Under the pieces are notes generated by a model. The model was given only the letters and a program-made list of their open reading frames with translations. It was not told the origin of the DNA and did not search any database. The translations under genes and the position numbers were made by a program. From positions 2,418,001 through 2,482,000 of the forward strand of contig NZ_CP098732.1 of assembly GCF_023824315.1 (NCBI RefSeq): DNA of 64,000 nt, in the 5' to 3' direction. Positions 50,264 to 59,272 of the stretch are shown here, in pieces. Each line of letters begins with the position of its first letter. The stretch's first letter is position 1. Source of the stretch: Acinetobacter tibetensis. GTDB lineage: Bacteria > Pseudomonadota > Gammaproteobacteria > Pseudomonadales > Moraxellaceae.

Positions 50264-50683
50264 ATGAAGCATTATTTAAAACATTTTGCTGCAATTTACA
50301 GTATCGCTTTAGTGATTCTTGTGGCTATTCTGATTTTTGGTTTACAGTTAGGCGGAATTACTCTAATTCCTGCTTTGATTGCTTCCGCCTTACTAAGCGC
50401 AAGTCATTTTGTCAAAAAAGAACAACGCCTACCTAGCAGTGATGAAAAAATTCAATTGGTTTGGGGCTGTAGTGCGATTGCCATTATCATCGCGAGTTTC
50501 TTTGTGTTCTTCTTGGTACTGATGAACCCCAATGCAGAGCAAATTTTAAAAGCTGCCGATGAAGCAGGTCTAGGTATTTCAGCACTCATCATGCTGTGCT
50601 TAATAGCAGTACATGGCATCATTTTTCATTTTGCCTATGGTTGGTATGCAAGCTTTATCGCAAGAAAACAGCACCTAATGTAA
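50264..50683 (+). CDS. Small four-helix membrane protein (ABZJ_00895-like)
   Basis: The 139-residue protein has four predicted membrane helices (about 8-28, 30-48, 67-88 and 105-128). It resembles a family described mainly from Acinetobacter (ABZJ_00895 type), which has no known function. AAGGA precedes the ATG. It probably shares an operon with dedA. Confidence 0.75.
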   Translation: MKHYLKHFAAIYSIALVILVAILIFGLQLGGITLIPALIASALLSASHFVKKEQRLPSSDEKIQLVWGCSAIAIIIASFFVFFLVLMNPNAEQILKAADEAGLGISALIMLCLIAVHGIIFHFAYGWYASFIARKQHLM

Positions 50684-50744
50684 CTCTCTCGTCACGTTAA
50701 GCTCAAAATGAATTAGATGACTTCCAGTACATTGTTAACATAAA

Positions 50745-50772
50745 AAAAGCACCTGACGGTGCTTTTCTTTTA
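50745..50772. terminator. Bidirectional terminator
   Basis: A 9-bp stem (50745-50753 with 50758-50766) and A/T flanks on both sides serve the convergent genes ending at 50683 and 50837. Confidence 0.8.
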
Positions 50773-50836
50773 ATACTATAGGGTTAGTTTGGTGTGTGAT
50801 ACATGAGCCGCGATTGTAGCAGCGCAAGATGCAACA

Positions 50837-51361
50837 TCACGCTGGCGTGTGGTACATTAAATAAATTTCATTTAAATTGTCTGGAATTTCTTCCGCCAAT
50901 TCATCCATTAATTGACCATTGCGACGGAAAGATTCCATTTGTGGATCTTCGTCATCAATGCCACTGAACACCATGATTGGTAAAGTTAAATCAACCAATT
51001 GTTCTTCGTATTCTGGCGCAAACCATGCTTCTTCATTTAAGAACATCGCATCGACAAAGCCAACACTCCAGTCACCTAAACTTGATTCCACATCAGCTTC
51101 TTCAATTTCAAAAGGAAATTCAATTCCTTCTTCATTCGCCAAATTCTGACGAATACTGTCTAGCCAAGATTTGACTTGTGCAATAATCTCAGCAGGAACT
51201 TTTTTCTGATTACTTTCAAAAAGCTCATCTAACCAGCGATCAAATTGCGGACCAACAGCAATTGCACATAAAAAACCATGAGTCGCTGCGAAATCTAGAC
51301 CATGCTCATTTTGGTCACCATCTAGATATTCACTCAATAGGTCTAAATCTAAAGCACTCAT
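50837..51361 (-). CDS. UPF0149 (YecA/YgfB-like) family protein
   Basis: The 174-residue acidic protein starts with LDLLSEYLDG and contains ATHGFLCAIAVGP, the YgfB/YecA-family core. It lacks the C-terminal SEC-C zinc motif of long YecA proteins. Function is poorly defined. It lies 68 bases downstream of a small acidic-protein gene on the same strand. Confidence 0.87.
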   Translation of the reverse strand: MSALDLDLLSEYLDGDQNEHGLDFAATHGFLCAIAVGPQFDRWLDELFESNQKKVPAEIIAQVKSWLDSIRQNLANEEGIEFPFEIEEADVESSLGDWSVGFVDAMFLNEEAWFAPEYEEQLVDLTLPIMVFSGIDDEDPQMESFRRNGQLMDELAEEIPDNLNEIYLMYHTPA

Positions 51362-51429
51362 TTTATATCCAAGCTTAAAATTGTAAGACGTATCATAACA
51401 TTTTCAACACACGATTCTCATCGTGAGTT

Positions 51430-51639
51430 TTAATCATCCTCATCATCGAAATCGTCGTCATCGTCTATATCGTAATCAAAATCTTTTAACTCGCGCTCTA
51501 AACGGCGTTGTGCGAGTAAGTCATCAATTAATCGACGTTTTTCCAGCGACTCTTTTGCGCTAATCTTGCTTGATGCTTCGTCAAAATTGACGTCATCATC
51601 ACCGTAGTTATCATCTAATTCAAAATCTGTTGAAGACAC
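51430..51639 (-). CDS. Small acidic protein of the PA3496 type
   Basis: The 69-residue protein has a central helical motif (ESLEKRRLIDDLLAQRRLERELKD) flanked by runs of Asp/Glu, like the family annotated PA3496 putative envelope integrity protein. It begins with GTG at 51639, with GAGG about eight bases upstream. Function is unproven. Confidence 0.72.
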   Translation of the reverse strand: MSSTDFELDDNYGDDDVNFDEASSKISAKESLEKRRLIDDLLAQRRLERELKDFDYDIDDDDDFDDEDD

Positions 51640-52065
51640 TCAAACTACCTCAGAATAAAAATATAATGGGTCTAGGCGCTATTTATCGTTCTTCCGAAAT
51701 CTTGTCAAGCTTTATTTAAATTTATTGCATTTTATTTGAATTTTGGTCTTTATTTTTAACCAATTTCATGGCATGATATAATCCACCCTGCGTCTTTTAG
51801 TTTTGTGGTATTTTTAATATCAAATCCAAAATGTTTTTGATTCCAAATGTTGGATTTTGAACTGACGAACGCAAGGGATGAACTTGAAAATAACAAATTC
51901 ACCCCCATCTTTATCCTTAAATTTACATTAAATATTTTATCAGGCGGCTTATTTGCTGATTATTCCTGATGAGATACATTGCAATTTACAGATAAGTTTA
52001 TGAAGCAAACTGAGCTATCCAGCACGGTTTTTCACAGTCACAGATTCAACAAAGAGTAAGCAAAG
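51640..52065. other. Long upstream region of rpoD
   Basis: About 425 bases without a gene. It contains a perfect TATAAT at 51777-51782 and a weak inverted repeat (ATCAGG/CCTGAT, 51939-51970) inside the predicted 275-nt leader. Confidence 0.55.
51755..51782 (+). promoter_or_regulatory. Likely rpoD promoter
   Basis: TTTAAC (51755-51760) and a perfect TATAAT (51777-51782) are 16 bases apart. It predicts a start near 51789. Confidence 0.55.
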
Positions 52066-53955
52066 ATGAGCGATATGACTTCCCCTACTTCGCAAGTAGC
52101 GGCTCTGATTAGCCGAGGCAAAGAGCAAGGTTACCTAACTTATGCTGAGGTTAACGATCATCTCCCAGACTCGATTACTGAAAGCGAACAGATTGAAGAC
52201 ATTATTCAGATGCTTCAAGACGTTGGTATTCCTGTACACGAACGTGCACCTGAATCTGACGATACAATGTTCGAAGACAATGCAGAAGCTGCCGATGAAG
52301 TTGCAGAAGAAGAAGCTGCTGCCGTTCTTGCCTCTGTAGAAAACGAACCTGGTCGTACCACAGACCCTGTACGTATGTACATGCGTGAAATGGGTACTGT
52401 TGAGCTTTTAACCCGTGAGGGTGAAATTAGCATTGCGAAACGTATTGAAGAAGGTATTCGCGATGTTCTGCATTCTATTGCCTACTGGCCAAATGCAGTT
52501 GAAGTCGTTTTACAAGAATATAATGATTTTCTAGAAGGCGAACGTCGTCTTGCAGATATTTTATCAGGCTATTTAGACCCTGAAACTGATGAAGAAATTC
52601 CAGAAGTCTTGGAAGAAGAAGCTGAAGAAATTGAAGAAATTGCAGACTCTTCAAGCAAGTCAACCAAAGATGTCAAACTTGATGATGAAGATGAAGACGA
52701 AGAGTCTGAAAGTGATGATGATTCTGAAGGTGATTCTGGCCCAGACCCTGAAGTTGCGAAAGTACGTTTTTCAGAACTTTCAAATGCGTGGGAACAAACC
52801 AAAACCGTAATTGCGAAACATGGTCGTAATAGCGACGAGGCTAAAGCTGCGCTTGAAGCCCTTGCAACTGTGTTTATGATGTTCAAATTTACTCCGCGTC
52901 TATTTGATATCATTTCAGAAATGATTCGTGGCACTCACGACCAAATTCGTACGTCTGAACGCGAAGTAATGCGCTACGCAGTTCGTCGTGGCCGTATGGA
53001 TCGTACTCAATTCCGTACATCTTTCCCAGGTCAAGAATCAAACTTTGCTTGGTTAGATGAACAAATTGCTAAAGCGCCAACTGAACATAAAGCGCATTTA
53101 GAAAAAGTGCGTCCTGATGTGCTTGCTTTCCAACAGAAAATTGCCGACATCGAAAAAGAATTGGACTTAAATGTAAAAGACATTAAAGACATTTCTAAAC
53201 GTATGGCTGTGGGTGAAGCAAAAGCGCGTCGTGCGAAAAAGGAAATGGTTGAAGCCAACCTTCGTTTGGTAATTTCGATTGCGAAAAAATATACCAACCG
53301 TGGCTTACAATTCTTGGACTTGATTCAAGAAGGTAACATCGGCTTGATGAAAGCCGTAGACAAGTTTGAATACCGTCGTGGTTATAAGTTCTCAACTTAT
53401 GCAACGTGGTGGATTCGTCAGGCGATTACTCGTTCAATTGCGGACCAAGCACGTACCATTCGTATTCCAGTACACATGATTGAAACCATTAACAAGATCA
53501 ACCGTGTATCCCGTCAACTTCTTCAAGAAATGGGTCGTGAACCTACACCTGAAGAATTAGGCGAACGTCTGGAAATGGACGAAGTTAAAGTACGTAAAGT
53601 CCTCAAAATTGCCAAAGAACCGATTTCTATGGAAACGCCAATTGGTGATGATGAAGATTCGCATTTGGGTGACTTCATTGAAGACAGTAACATCACGTCA
53701 CCAGTCGATGCTGCAACTTCAGAAGGTCTTAAAGAAGCAACGCGTGAAGTACTTGAAAACTTGACTGAACGTGAAGCGAAAGTCTTGAAAATGCGTTTTG
53801 GTATTGATATGCCAACCGACCATACTTTGGAAGAAGTCGGCAAACAGTTTGATGTAACACGTGAACGTATTCGTCAGATTGAAGCTAAAGCACTTCGTAA
53901 GTTACGTCATCCTTCTCGTTCTGAACATTTACGTTCATTCCTAGAAAACGACTAA
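52066..53955 (+). CDS. rpoD: RNA polymerase sigma-70 factor
   Basis: The 629-residue primary sigma factor has region 1.1 at the N-terminus, region 1.2 ([11 protein letters not shown]), a very acidic non-conserved insert (about 175-230, runs of Glu/Asp/Ser), regions 2.1-2.4 ([36 protein letters not shown]), region 3 and region 4.2 ([21 protein letters not shown]). It is not in an rpsU-dnaG-rpoD operon and has its own long leader. Confidence 0.98.
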   Translation: MSDMTSPTSQVAALISRGKEQGYLTYAEVNDHLPDSITESEQIEDIIQMLQDVGIPVHERAPESDDTMFEDNAEAADEVAEEEAAAVLASVENEPGRTTDPVRMYMREMGTVELLTREGEISIAKRIEEGIRDVLHSIAYWPNAVEVVLQEYNDFLEGERRLADILSGYLDPETDEEIPEVLEEEAEEIEEIADSSSKSTKDVKLDDEDEDEESESDDDSEGDSGPDPEVAKVRFSELSNAWEQTKTVIAKHGRNSDEAKAALEALATVFMMFKFTPRLFDIISEMIRGTHDQIRTSEREVMRYAVRRGRMDRTQFRTSFPGQESNFAWLDEQIAKAPTEHKAHLEKVRPDVLAFQQKIADIEKELDLNVKDIKDISKRMAVGEAKARRAKKEMVEANLRLVISIAKKYTNRGLQFLDLIQEGNIGLMKAVDKFEYRRGYKFSTYATWWIRQAITRSIADQARTIRIPVHMIETINKINRVSRQLLQEMGREPTPEELGERLEMDEVKVRKVLKIAKEPISMETPIGDDEDSHLGDFIEDSNITSPVDAATSEGLKEATREVLENLTEREAKVLKMRFGIDMPTDHTLEEVGKQFDVTRERIRQIEAKALRKLRHPSRSEHLRSFLEND

Positions 53956-53969
53956 TTTATACCGATACG

Positions 53970-54002
53970 ATGGAGACTTGAAATTTTATCGCTTGTCTCC
54001 AT
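53970..54002 (+). terminator. Hairpin after rpoD
   Basis: An 8-bp perfect stem (ATGGAGAC with GTCTCCAT) with a 17-nt loop and no T tract. It is possibly an RNA stability element rather than a terminator. Confidence 0.35.
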
Positions 54003-54024
54003 TATGTATTTAAGAGCAACACCT

Positions 54025-54050
54025 AACGCCTGTAGTTTCGCAGGCGTTTG
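54025..54050 (+). terminator. Terminator-like hairpin between rpoD and ybeD
   Basis: An 8-bp stem (54025-54032 with 54041-54048) is followed by a short T run. It is moderately strong. Confidence 0.55.
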
Positions 54051-54071
54051 AAATAAGGGGGACTGACGCTC

Positions 54072-54365
54072 ATGACTATGTTAGACCGCACACCATCTCG
54101 TGAATTACAAGAACATCTTTGGGTGTTCCCAATGGACTACCCTATTAAACTCATTGGTCTTGCTGGCACTGAGTTACATATAGCAGTCGTTGAAATTTTA
54201 GTGAAACATTTCCCTGAATTTGATGGTGATTCGATCCAAGTACAACTATCACGGACAGGTAAATATCACTCTCTCACTGCGCAATTACGCTTTGAAGAGC
54301 TAGAGCAAGTGCATCAGTTATATGCAGATCTTGCGGCTTGCCCGTTAATTAAAACTGCACTATAA
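54072..54365 (+). CDS. ybeD: YbeD-family (DUF493) protein
   Basis: The 97-residue protein has the DUF493 ferredoxin-like fold pattern (FPMDYPIKLIGLAG, FDGDSIQVQLSRTGKYHSLT). It is next to lipB, as in E. coli. It may act as a small regulator; the function is not established. A GGGG run precedes the ATG; a second ATG lies two codons in. Confidence 0.9.
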   Translation: MTMLDRTPSRELQEHLWVFPMDYPIKLIGLAGTELHIAVVEILVKHFPEFDGDSIQVQLSRTGKYHSLTAQLRFEELEQVHQLYADLAACPLIKTAL

Positions 54366-54371
54366 GCACTC

Positions 54372-54400
54372 AAAAAAACACGCGGACTGCGTGTTTTTTT
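54372..54400 (+). terminator. Terminator after ybeD
   Basis: A hairpin with a CACGC/GCGTG core and long A/T flanks. Confidence 0.85.
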
Positions 54401-54498
54401 ATATCAATTTTCATTCCATTTCAGATATATCTCCCTATCCGGCTCTGCTCAGCTTATAATTTAGCTCACATTCAAATCTTGTTAAGGATGCTGTCGAC

Positions 54499-55161
54499 GT
54501 GACTGATGCTGTACTCAAACCCACTTTAATCATTCGTCAATTTAATCAGCTTACCCCTTATGCCGATCGCTTTCAGGACATGAAACAATTGACTGAACAG
54601 CGCGAGGCTGAAACGCCTGACGAACTGTGGCTATTACAACATCCCGATGTACTCACTCAAGGTCAAGCAGGCAAACCAGAACACATTTTAATTCCTTCAA
54701 ACATTCCTGTGGTACAGACAGATCGAGGGGGGCAAGTGACATGGCATGGTCCAGGTCAATTGGTGGCTTACTTCATGTTTGATTTAAATCGTCTTGGTTG
54801 GAATGTGCGAACCCTAGTGTCTTATGCAGAAAACTTAATGATTGAGTTACTGAAAAAATACGGGATTGAAGCCTATGCCAAACCCGATGCACCAGGCGTG
54901 TATGTAAATGAGCGAAAAATAGGATCTTTGGGGTTTAAAATTCGTCGTGGGCGCAGTTATCACGGACTAGCACTCAATATTAATTGTGATTTAGCTGGTT
55001 TTCATACCATCAATCCATGTGGCTATTCAGGTCTAGAAATGGTACGCATTCATGACTTGATTGAACAAAACCCACCAAGTTTTGCAAACTTATGCGTCGA
55101 TATCATTGAAACTTTACAAAACAGCGGGTACTTTAATAAAGTTCAAATTGTTCAACAATAA
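54499..55161 (+). CDS. lipB: Octanoyl-ACP:protein N-octanoyltransferase
   Basis: The 220-residue enzyme transfers octanoate from ACP to lipoyl domains such as that of SucB in this window. It has the RGGQVTWHGPGQLV motif, the Lys in KIGSLGFKIRRG and the catalytic Cys in NPCGYSGL. It starts with GTG at 54499. The order ybeD-lipB is conserved; lipA is not adjacent here. Confidence 0.96.
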   Translation: MTDAVLKPTLIIRQFNQLTPYADRFQDMKQLTEQREAETPDELWLLQHPDVLTQGQAGKPEHILIPSNIPVVQTDRGGQVTWHGPGQLVAYFMFDLNRLGWNVRTLVSYAENLMIELLKKYGIEAYAKPDAPGVYVNERKIGSLGFKIRRGRSYHGLALNINCDLAGFHTINPCGYSGLEMVRIHDLIEQNPPSFANLCVDIIETLQNSGYFNKVQIVQQ

Positions 55162-55242
55162 GCACTTTACTTTATATAGCGAAATAAATTAGAGTATTTA
55201 CTCTAAATAAAATAAAAGACTCTTAAACTAAGGGATAAGCAA

Positions 55243-55776
55243 GTGATTTTAAACAAATCAGTAAAACCTGCTTTACAGCTCGCCTATGTCAAACTCATGA
55301 TGGATGTGATTGGCAGAGGATTGGTTATGGCAAGTCAGGTGGATGATGAAGTTCGGCAGGAAGTCGCAAAATTTCCTGCAAATTTCGTATTATCCATGAA
55401 GGTATTCCCGCATGGTCCTGCTTTTATTGCCAAAGTCACCGATAATCATCAATTGTTATTATTGAACGACACTGAGCAAAAACCAGACCTCACCATTACC
55501 TTCAAACATCTCAGTCATGCCTTTTTAGTCTTTTCTTTTCAGGAAAGTACCGCTCAAGCATTTGCCAATGACCGCATGATTGCCGATGGCGATTTATCTT
55601 ATGCCATTCGTTTGGTTCGTTGCTTGAATAAAATGGAAGCATTGATTTTACCTAAATTACTGGCTGAACTTGCAGTCAAACAATACCCACACGAACTTAG
55701 CCTAAAAGAAAAGCTTACAGGCGCAGCCAATATTTATCTTAAAGTGGCTCAATCATATTTCAAACGGAGTGCATAA
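55243..55776 (+). CDS. SCP2-like sterol-carrier domain protein
   Basis: The 177-residue protein resembles SCP2 sterol-binding domains (a beta-rich core with LLLLNDTEQKPDLTITFKHLSHAFLVF and a following helix with FANDRMIADGDLSYAIRLVRC). This fold binds hydrophobic ligands. It ends one base before the ATG of an iron-dependent alcohol dehydrogenase, so the two are translationally coupled. A role in handling a lipid-like alcohol or aldehyde is inference. Confidence 0.7.
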   Translation: MILNKSVKPALQLAYVKLMMDVIGRGLVMASQVDDEVRQEVAKFPANFVLSMKVFPHGPAFIAKVTDNHQLLLLNDTEQKPDLTITFKHLSHAFLVFSFQESTAQAFANDRMIADGDLSYAIRLVRCLNKMEALILPKLLAELAVKQYPHELSLKEKLTGAANIYLKVAQSYFKRSA

Positions 55777-55777
55777 C

Positions 55778-56962
55778 ATGGCAAAGCCTTATTACGAATT
55801 TTTTTGCCCAGTTAAAGTGATTGCGGGTAATGCCGCGTTAGAGCACATTCCTTTTGAACTTTCTACATTAGGTGCCAAACGCCCCATGATCATCACCGAC
55901 AAAGGCGTGCGTGGTAACCAATTACTGGCCCCCATTGAGGCGGCTTTTGAATCGACCGATGCAGTGATCGGCTGTATTTTTGATGATGTTCCACCTGATT
56001 CAAGCTTAGATACAGTACGTCGTGCCGCTGCTTTATATCGTGAAAACCAATGTGATGCGATTATTGCCGTTGGTGGTGGCTCTGTGATTGATACATCGAA
56101 AGCCACTAATATTTTAGTCAGTGAAGGTGGTGATGATTTACTGCAATATTCAGGCGCACACAACTTACCTAAGCCGTTAAAACCGTTCTTTGTGATTCCA
56201 ACCACATCGGGTACGGGTTCTGAAGTGACCATGGTTGCGGTTGTATCCGACACAGCCAAGAATGTAAAAATGGCATTTGCTTCATACTACCTGATGCCAC
56301 ATGCTGCAATTCTTGATCCACGCATGACGCTTACCCTGCCACCGCATTTAACTGCGATGACTGCAATGGATGCACTTACTCATGCAATTGAAGCCTACAC
56401 GTGTATGGCAGCCAATCCTATCAGTGATGCTTATGCAACGGCTGCGATTAAGAAAATTAGCGCTAATCTATTTAATGTTTTAGATAACCTTAATGATTCA
56501 CAAGGTCGTTTAGAACTGGCGCAAGCATCTACTATGGCAGGCATTGCCTTCTCTAATTCTATGGTCGGTCTAGTTCATTCTTTAGGCCATGCGCTCGGTG
56601 CCGTGGCTCACCTCCCCCACGGCCTATGTATGAATCTATTCCTGCCTTATGTACTCGAATACAATAAAGAAGTGAATGGCGACAAAATCGCAGATCTATT
56701 GCTTCCGCTTGCAGGAGCCGATATTTATGCGCAAACCCCAGCACATTTACGTGCAGATAAAGCCATCACGACCATTCAAGCCATGCGTGATCGTTTGTTC
56801 AGTCTGACCAAACTACCAAGAACGCTACAAGAAACAGGCAAAGTCACCGAAGCTCAATTGGATGAAGTGGCCGAAAAAGCCTTAAATGATGGTTCCATCA
56901 TCTACAATCCTAAAGAAGCATCCTTTGAAGATTTAAGATCTATTCTTCAAAAAGCATGGTAA
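55778..56962 (+). CDS. Iron-containing alcohol dehydrogenase
   Basis: The 394-residue group III dehydrogenase has the NAD motif AVGGGSVIDTSKA and the iron-ligand region (DALTHAIEAY and GLVHSLGHALGAVAHLPHGL). It oxidises an alcohol or reduces an aldehyde; the substrate is unknown. The ATG at 55778 has GGAG upstream, inside the end of the SCP2-like gene. A strong terminator follows. Confidence 0.92.
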   Translation: MAKPYYEFFCPVKVIAGNAALEHIPFELSTLGAKRPMIITDKGVRGNQLLAPIEAAFESTDAVIGCIFDDVPPDSSLDTVRRAAALYRENQCDAIIAVGGGSVIDTSKATNILVSEGGDDLLQYSGAHNLPKPLKPFFVIPTTSGTGSEVTMVAVVSDTAKNVKMAFASYYLMPHAAILDPRMTLTLPPHLTAMTAMDALTHAIEAYTCMAANPISDAYATAAIKKISANLFNVLDNLNDSQGRLELAQASTMAGIAFSNSMVGLVHSLGHALGAVAHLPHGLCMNLFLPYVLEYNKEVNGDKIADLLLPLAGADIYAQTPAHLRADKAITTIQAMRDRLFSLTKLPRTLQETGKVTEAQLDEVAEKALNDGSIIYNPKEASFEDLRSILQKAW

Positions 56963-56979
56963 AAATGCAATAAATAATG

Positions 56980-57009
56980 AAGCCTGATGTTCTAACATCA
57001 GGCTTTTTC
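56980..57009 (+). terminator. Terminator after the alcohol dehydrogenase gene
   Basis: A 12-bp perfect stem (56980-56991 with 56994-57005) is followed by a T run. Confidence 0.88.
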
Positions 57010-57135
57010 ATAAATGACACATTGGTCATTTATTTTTTACCTATTTGGCAGAGAATTTGCTAAAAGTTCTACAAAAATACTGACAAGTGACATCAATTTA
57101 GGATAGATTGGCGCACTTTATTTTATTCGTAGGGG

Positions 57136-57158
57136 GGATCGTTCGTCTCAAACGATCC
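57136..57158 (+). promoter_or_regulatory. Inverted repeat upstream of the PuuP-like permease
   Basis: GGATCGTT (57136-57143) and AACGATCC (57151-57158) are perfect reverse complements around 7 bases, 48 bases before the TTG start. It may be an operator or a leader hairpin. Confidence 0.45.
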
Positions 57159-57205
57159 TTATAAACATGACTGATCCTTGATCAACGATTAAGAGGATAA
57201 CGCCG

Positions 57206-58600
57206 TTGACAAATAACTCTGGGACTCAATCGGCAGCTAAACTGCAAAAAACGCTTGGATTTTGGCACATCGTCATTATTGGCCTAGCATATATTCAGCC
57301 AATGACCTTGTTTGATACTTTTGGTTTAGTATCTGAAGAAAGCCATTATCATGTTCCAACCTCTTATATTATTGCCTTGGTTGCGATTCTATTTACCTCT
57401 ATTAGTTACGGACACATGATCCGTCGCTACCCATCTTCTGGTTCTGCCTATACCTACGCCCAAAAATCCATTCATCCCAATGTCGGTTTTATGGTGGGTT
57501 GGTCATCTTGGTTAGACTATTTATTATCGCCAATGGTCAACATTGTTCTGGCGGTGATTTATTTAGAAGCGTTATTCCCAGATGTGAATCATTGGGTTTG
57601 GGTTGTGGGTCTTACTGCGCTGATGACAGGGGTAAACTTACGTGGTGCGCGTTTTGTTGCCAACTTTAACAGTCTGATTGTTTTCGTTCAGTTGGGTGTA
57701 ATTGCATACTTTACATGGATGGTGTATCAATTACTGGCTGGTGGCGTGAATGCAGATGGCACTCTGGTCAATGCTAAATATCAACTTTGGAGTCTTGAAC
57801 CATTTTGGAACGAGATGACCACTATTGGTGCATTAATTACAGGTGCAACTTTACTCTGCTTCTCTTTCACAGGATTTGACTCTTTAAGTTCTTTAGCAGA
57901 AGAAACCAAAGACACTGAAAAAACGCTACCTAAAGCTATTTTCATGACGGCATTATTTGCAGGTGTGATTTTTATCATCAGCACTTATTTCATGCAAATT
58001 TACTTCCCGAATGATCCTAAAACTTACTTTGAAGATGTTGCTGCGACTCAGCCAGATATCTTACAAGCTGTGGGTGGTGTTGCCTTCAAAACAGCCGTAT
58101 TGTATTTTGCAATTGTGACGGTTATGGCATCAGGTATTTCTGCACATGCTGGCGTATCACGCTTGATGTATGTGATGGGTCGTGATGGCGTTATCAATAA
58201 AAAAGTATTTGGTCATATCAGCCCAAGAACCTATACACCGTCTTACAATATTTTGATTGTCGGTTTAGTGGCTTTAACTGCAGGCTTTATGGACCTTGAT
58301 ATTGTAATTTCAATGATTAGTTTTGGCGCTTTAACCGCATTTACTTTTGTGAATTTATCGGTGATTTCACGTTATGCACTACGTGATGGTCGTACAAAAT
58401 CAACCAAAGAAATTATTAATTTCGTAGTTATTCCAATGCTAGGTTTCCTAAGTATTTTTGCCATGTGGCTTGAAATTGAAGAAACTGCTTTGAAATATGG
58501 TTTGTGGTGGGCAATGTTTGGTATTTTATACTTAGGTTATAAAACCAAAGGGTTCAAACAACCTGCCCCGCAATATCATGAATTTGATGATCATCATTAA
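57206..58600 (+). CDS. puuP: PuuP-like putrescine/amino-acid permease (APC family)
   Basis: The 464-residue inner-membrane transporter has 12 hydrophobic segments and strongly resembles E. coli PuuP. Shared blocks include GLAYIQPMTLFDTFG, GSAYTYAQKSIHPNVGFMVGWSS and MYVMGRDGV. PuuP imports putrescine; related members carry other amines or amino acids, so the substrate remains open. It starts with TTG at 57206 with GAGG upstream. With tynA it suggests a capacity to use amines, though the two are 50 kb apart. Confidence 0.85.
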   Translation: MTNNSGTQSAAKLQKTLGFWHIVIIGLAYIQPMTLFDTFGLVSEESHYHVPTSYIIALVAILFTSISYGHMIRRYPSSGSAYTYAQKSIHPNVGFMVGWSSWLDYLLSPMVNIVLAVIYLEALFPDVNHWVWVVGLTALMTGVNLRGARFVANFNSLIVFVQLGVIAYFTWMVYQLLAGGVNADGTLVNAKYQLWSLEPFWNEMTTIGALITGATLLCFSFTGFDSLSSLAEETKDTEKTLPKAIFMTALFAGVIFIISTYFMQIYFPNDPKTYFEDVAATQPDILQAVGGVAFKTAVLYFAIVTVMASGISAHAGVSRLMYVMGRDGVINKKVFGHISPRTYTPSYNILIVGLVALTAGFMDLDIVISMISFGALTAFTFVNLSVISRYALRDGRTKSTKEIINFVVIPMLGFLSIFAMWLEIEETALKYGLWWAMFGILYLGYKTKGFKQPAPQYHEFDDHH

Positions 58601-58611
58601 TTTTCATGTAT

Positions 58612-58641
58612 AAAAAAAGACGCAGTATGCGTCTTTTTTTA
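58612..58641. terminator. Bidirectional terminator between puuP-like and flavodoxin-like genes
   Basis: A 13-bp stem (58612-58624 with 58628-58640) with a GTA loop and A/T runs on both sides suits the two convergent genes. Confidence 0.9.
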
Positions 58642-58648
58642 TGTTGGC

Positions 58649-59203
58649 TTATGCCAAAAACTTATTAGTAATCTTAGCAATACGCTTTGCATAAACTTTT
58701 GCCGTTTCGAGATCCCCACTAGGAATTTCATCAACACTGGCATCTGAAGGTGTTTGGACCAATAAGCCTACCGAGCCACCTAAATTATTCACATCTTCAC
58801 GGGTCGCTGATTTACTATTTGCAGGCAATAAACCTAAGCTCACCCAAATCCCGCCATGTTGAGACGCAAGAGTTTGTAACTGAATCAAGGTCAGTTGTTT
58901 ATCACCATTTAAACTGGCACTATTGGTAAATCCACCAAAAATTTTGTCTTGCCATGCGCGAGTAAACCATTTTTTTGACGTTGCATCAGCAAACTTTTTA
59001 AATTGCCAAGGTGCAGTCCCCATATAAGTTGGAGCACCAAATACAATCGCATCAGATTGATCGAGTGTCGCCCAATCCTGTTCTTGAATATCACCATTTG
59101 CATCAATTTCAATTAAATTTGCTGAAATTTCCTGAGCAAAGGTTTGTGCAATTACTTTGGTATGGCCATAGCCAGAAAAATAAACCACCGAAATATTAGC
59201 CAT
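58649..59203 (-). CDS. Flavodoxin-fold NAD(P)H-type oxidoreductase, paralogue 2
   Basis: The 184-residue protein has the FMN loop (YFSGYGHTKVIAQ) and the segments GAPTYMGTAPWQFKKFAD and RAWQDKIFGGFTNSASLNGDKQ. These align clearly with the protein at 31516-32082, so the two are paralogues. It is probably an NAD(P)H-quinone reductase or similar FMN enzyme. It lies downstream of a decayed SDR gene on the same strand. Confidence 0.85.
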   Translation of the reverse strand: MANISVVYFSGYGHTKVIAQTFAQEISANLIEIDANGDIQEQDWATLDQSDAIVFGAPTYMGTAPWQFKKFADATSKKWFTRAWQDKIFGGFTNSASLNGDKQLTLIQLQTLASQHGGIWVSLGLLPANSKSATREDVNNLGGSVGLLVQTPSDASVDEIPSGDLETAKVYAKRIAKITNKFLA

Positions 59204-59272
59204 CTTGTTTTCCTCTATTTAAATCAAATATTTTGAAACTTCAATACAATCATGCAATCACATGATTTTTCT

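Noticed and set aside
52475..52934. Long antisense frames opposite the acidic part of rpoD
   Set aside because: Ser-rich translations on the opposite strand are an artefact of Glu/Asp codon runs in rpoD.
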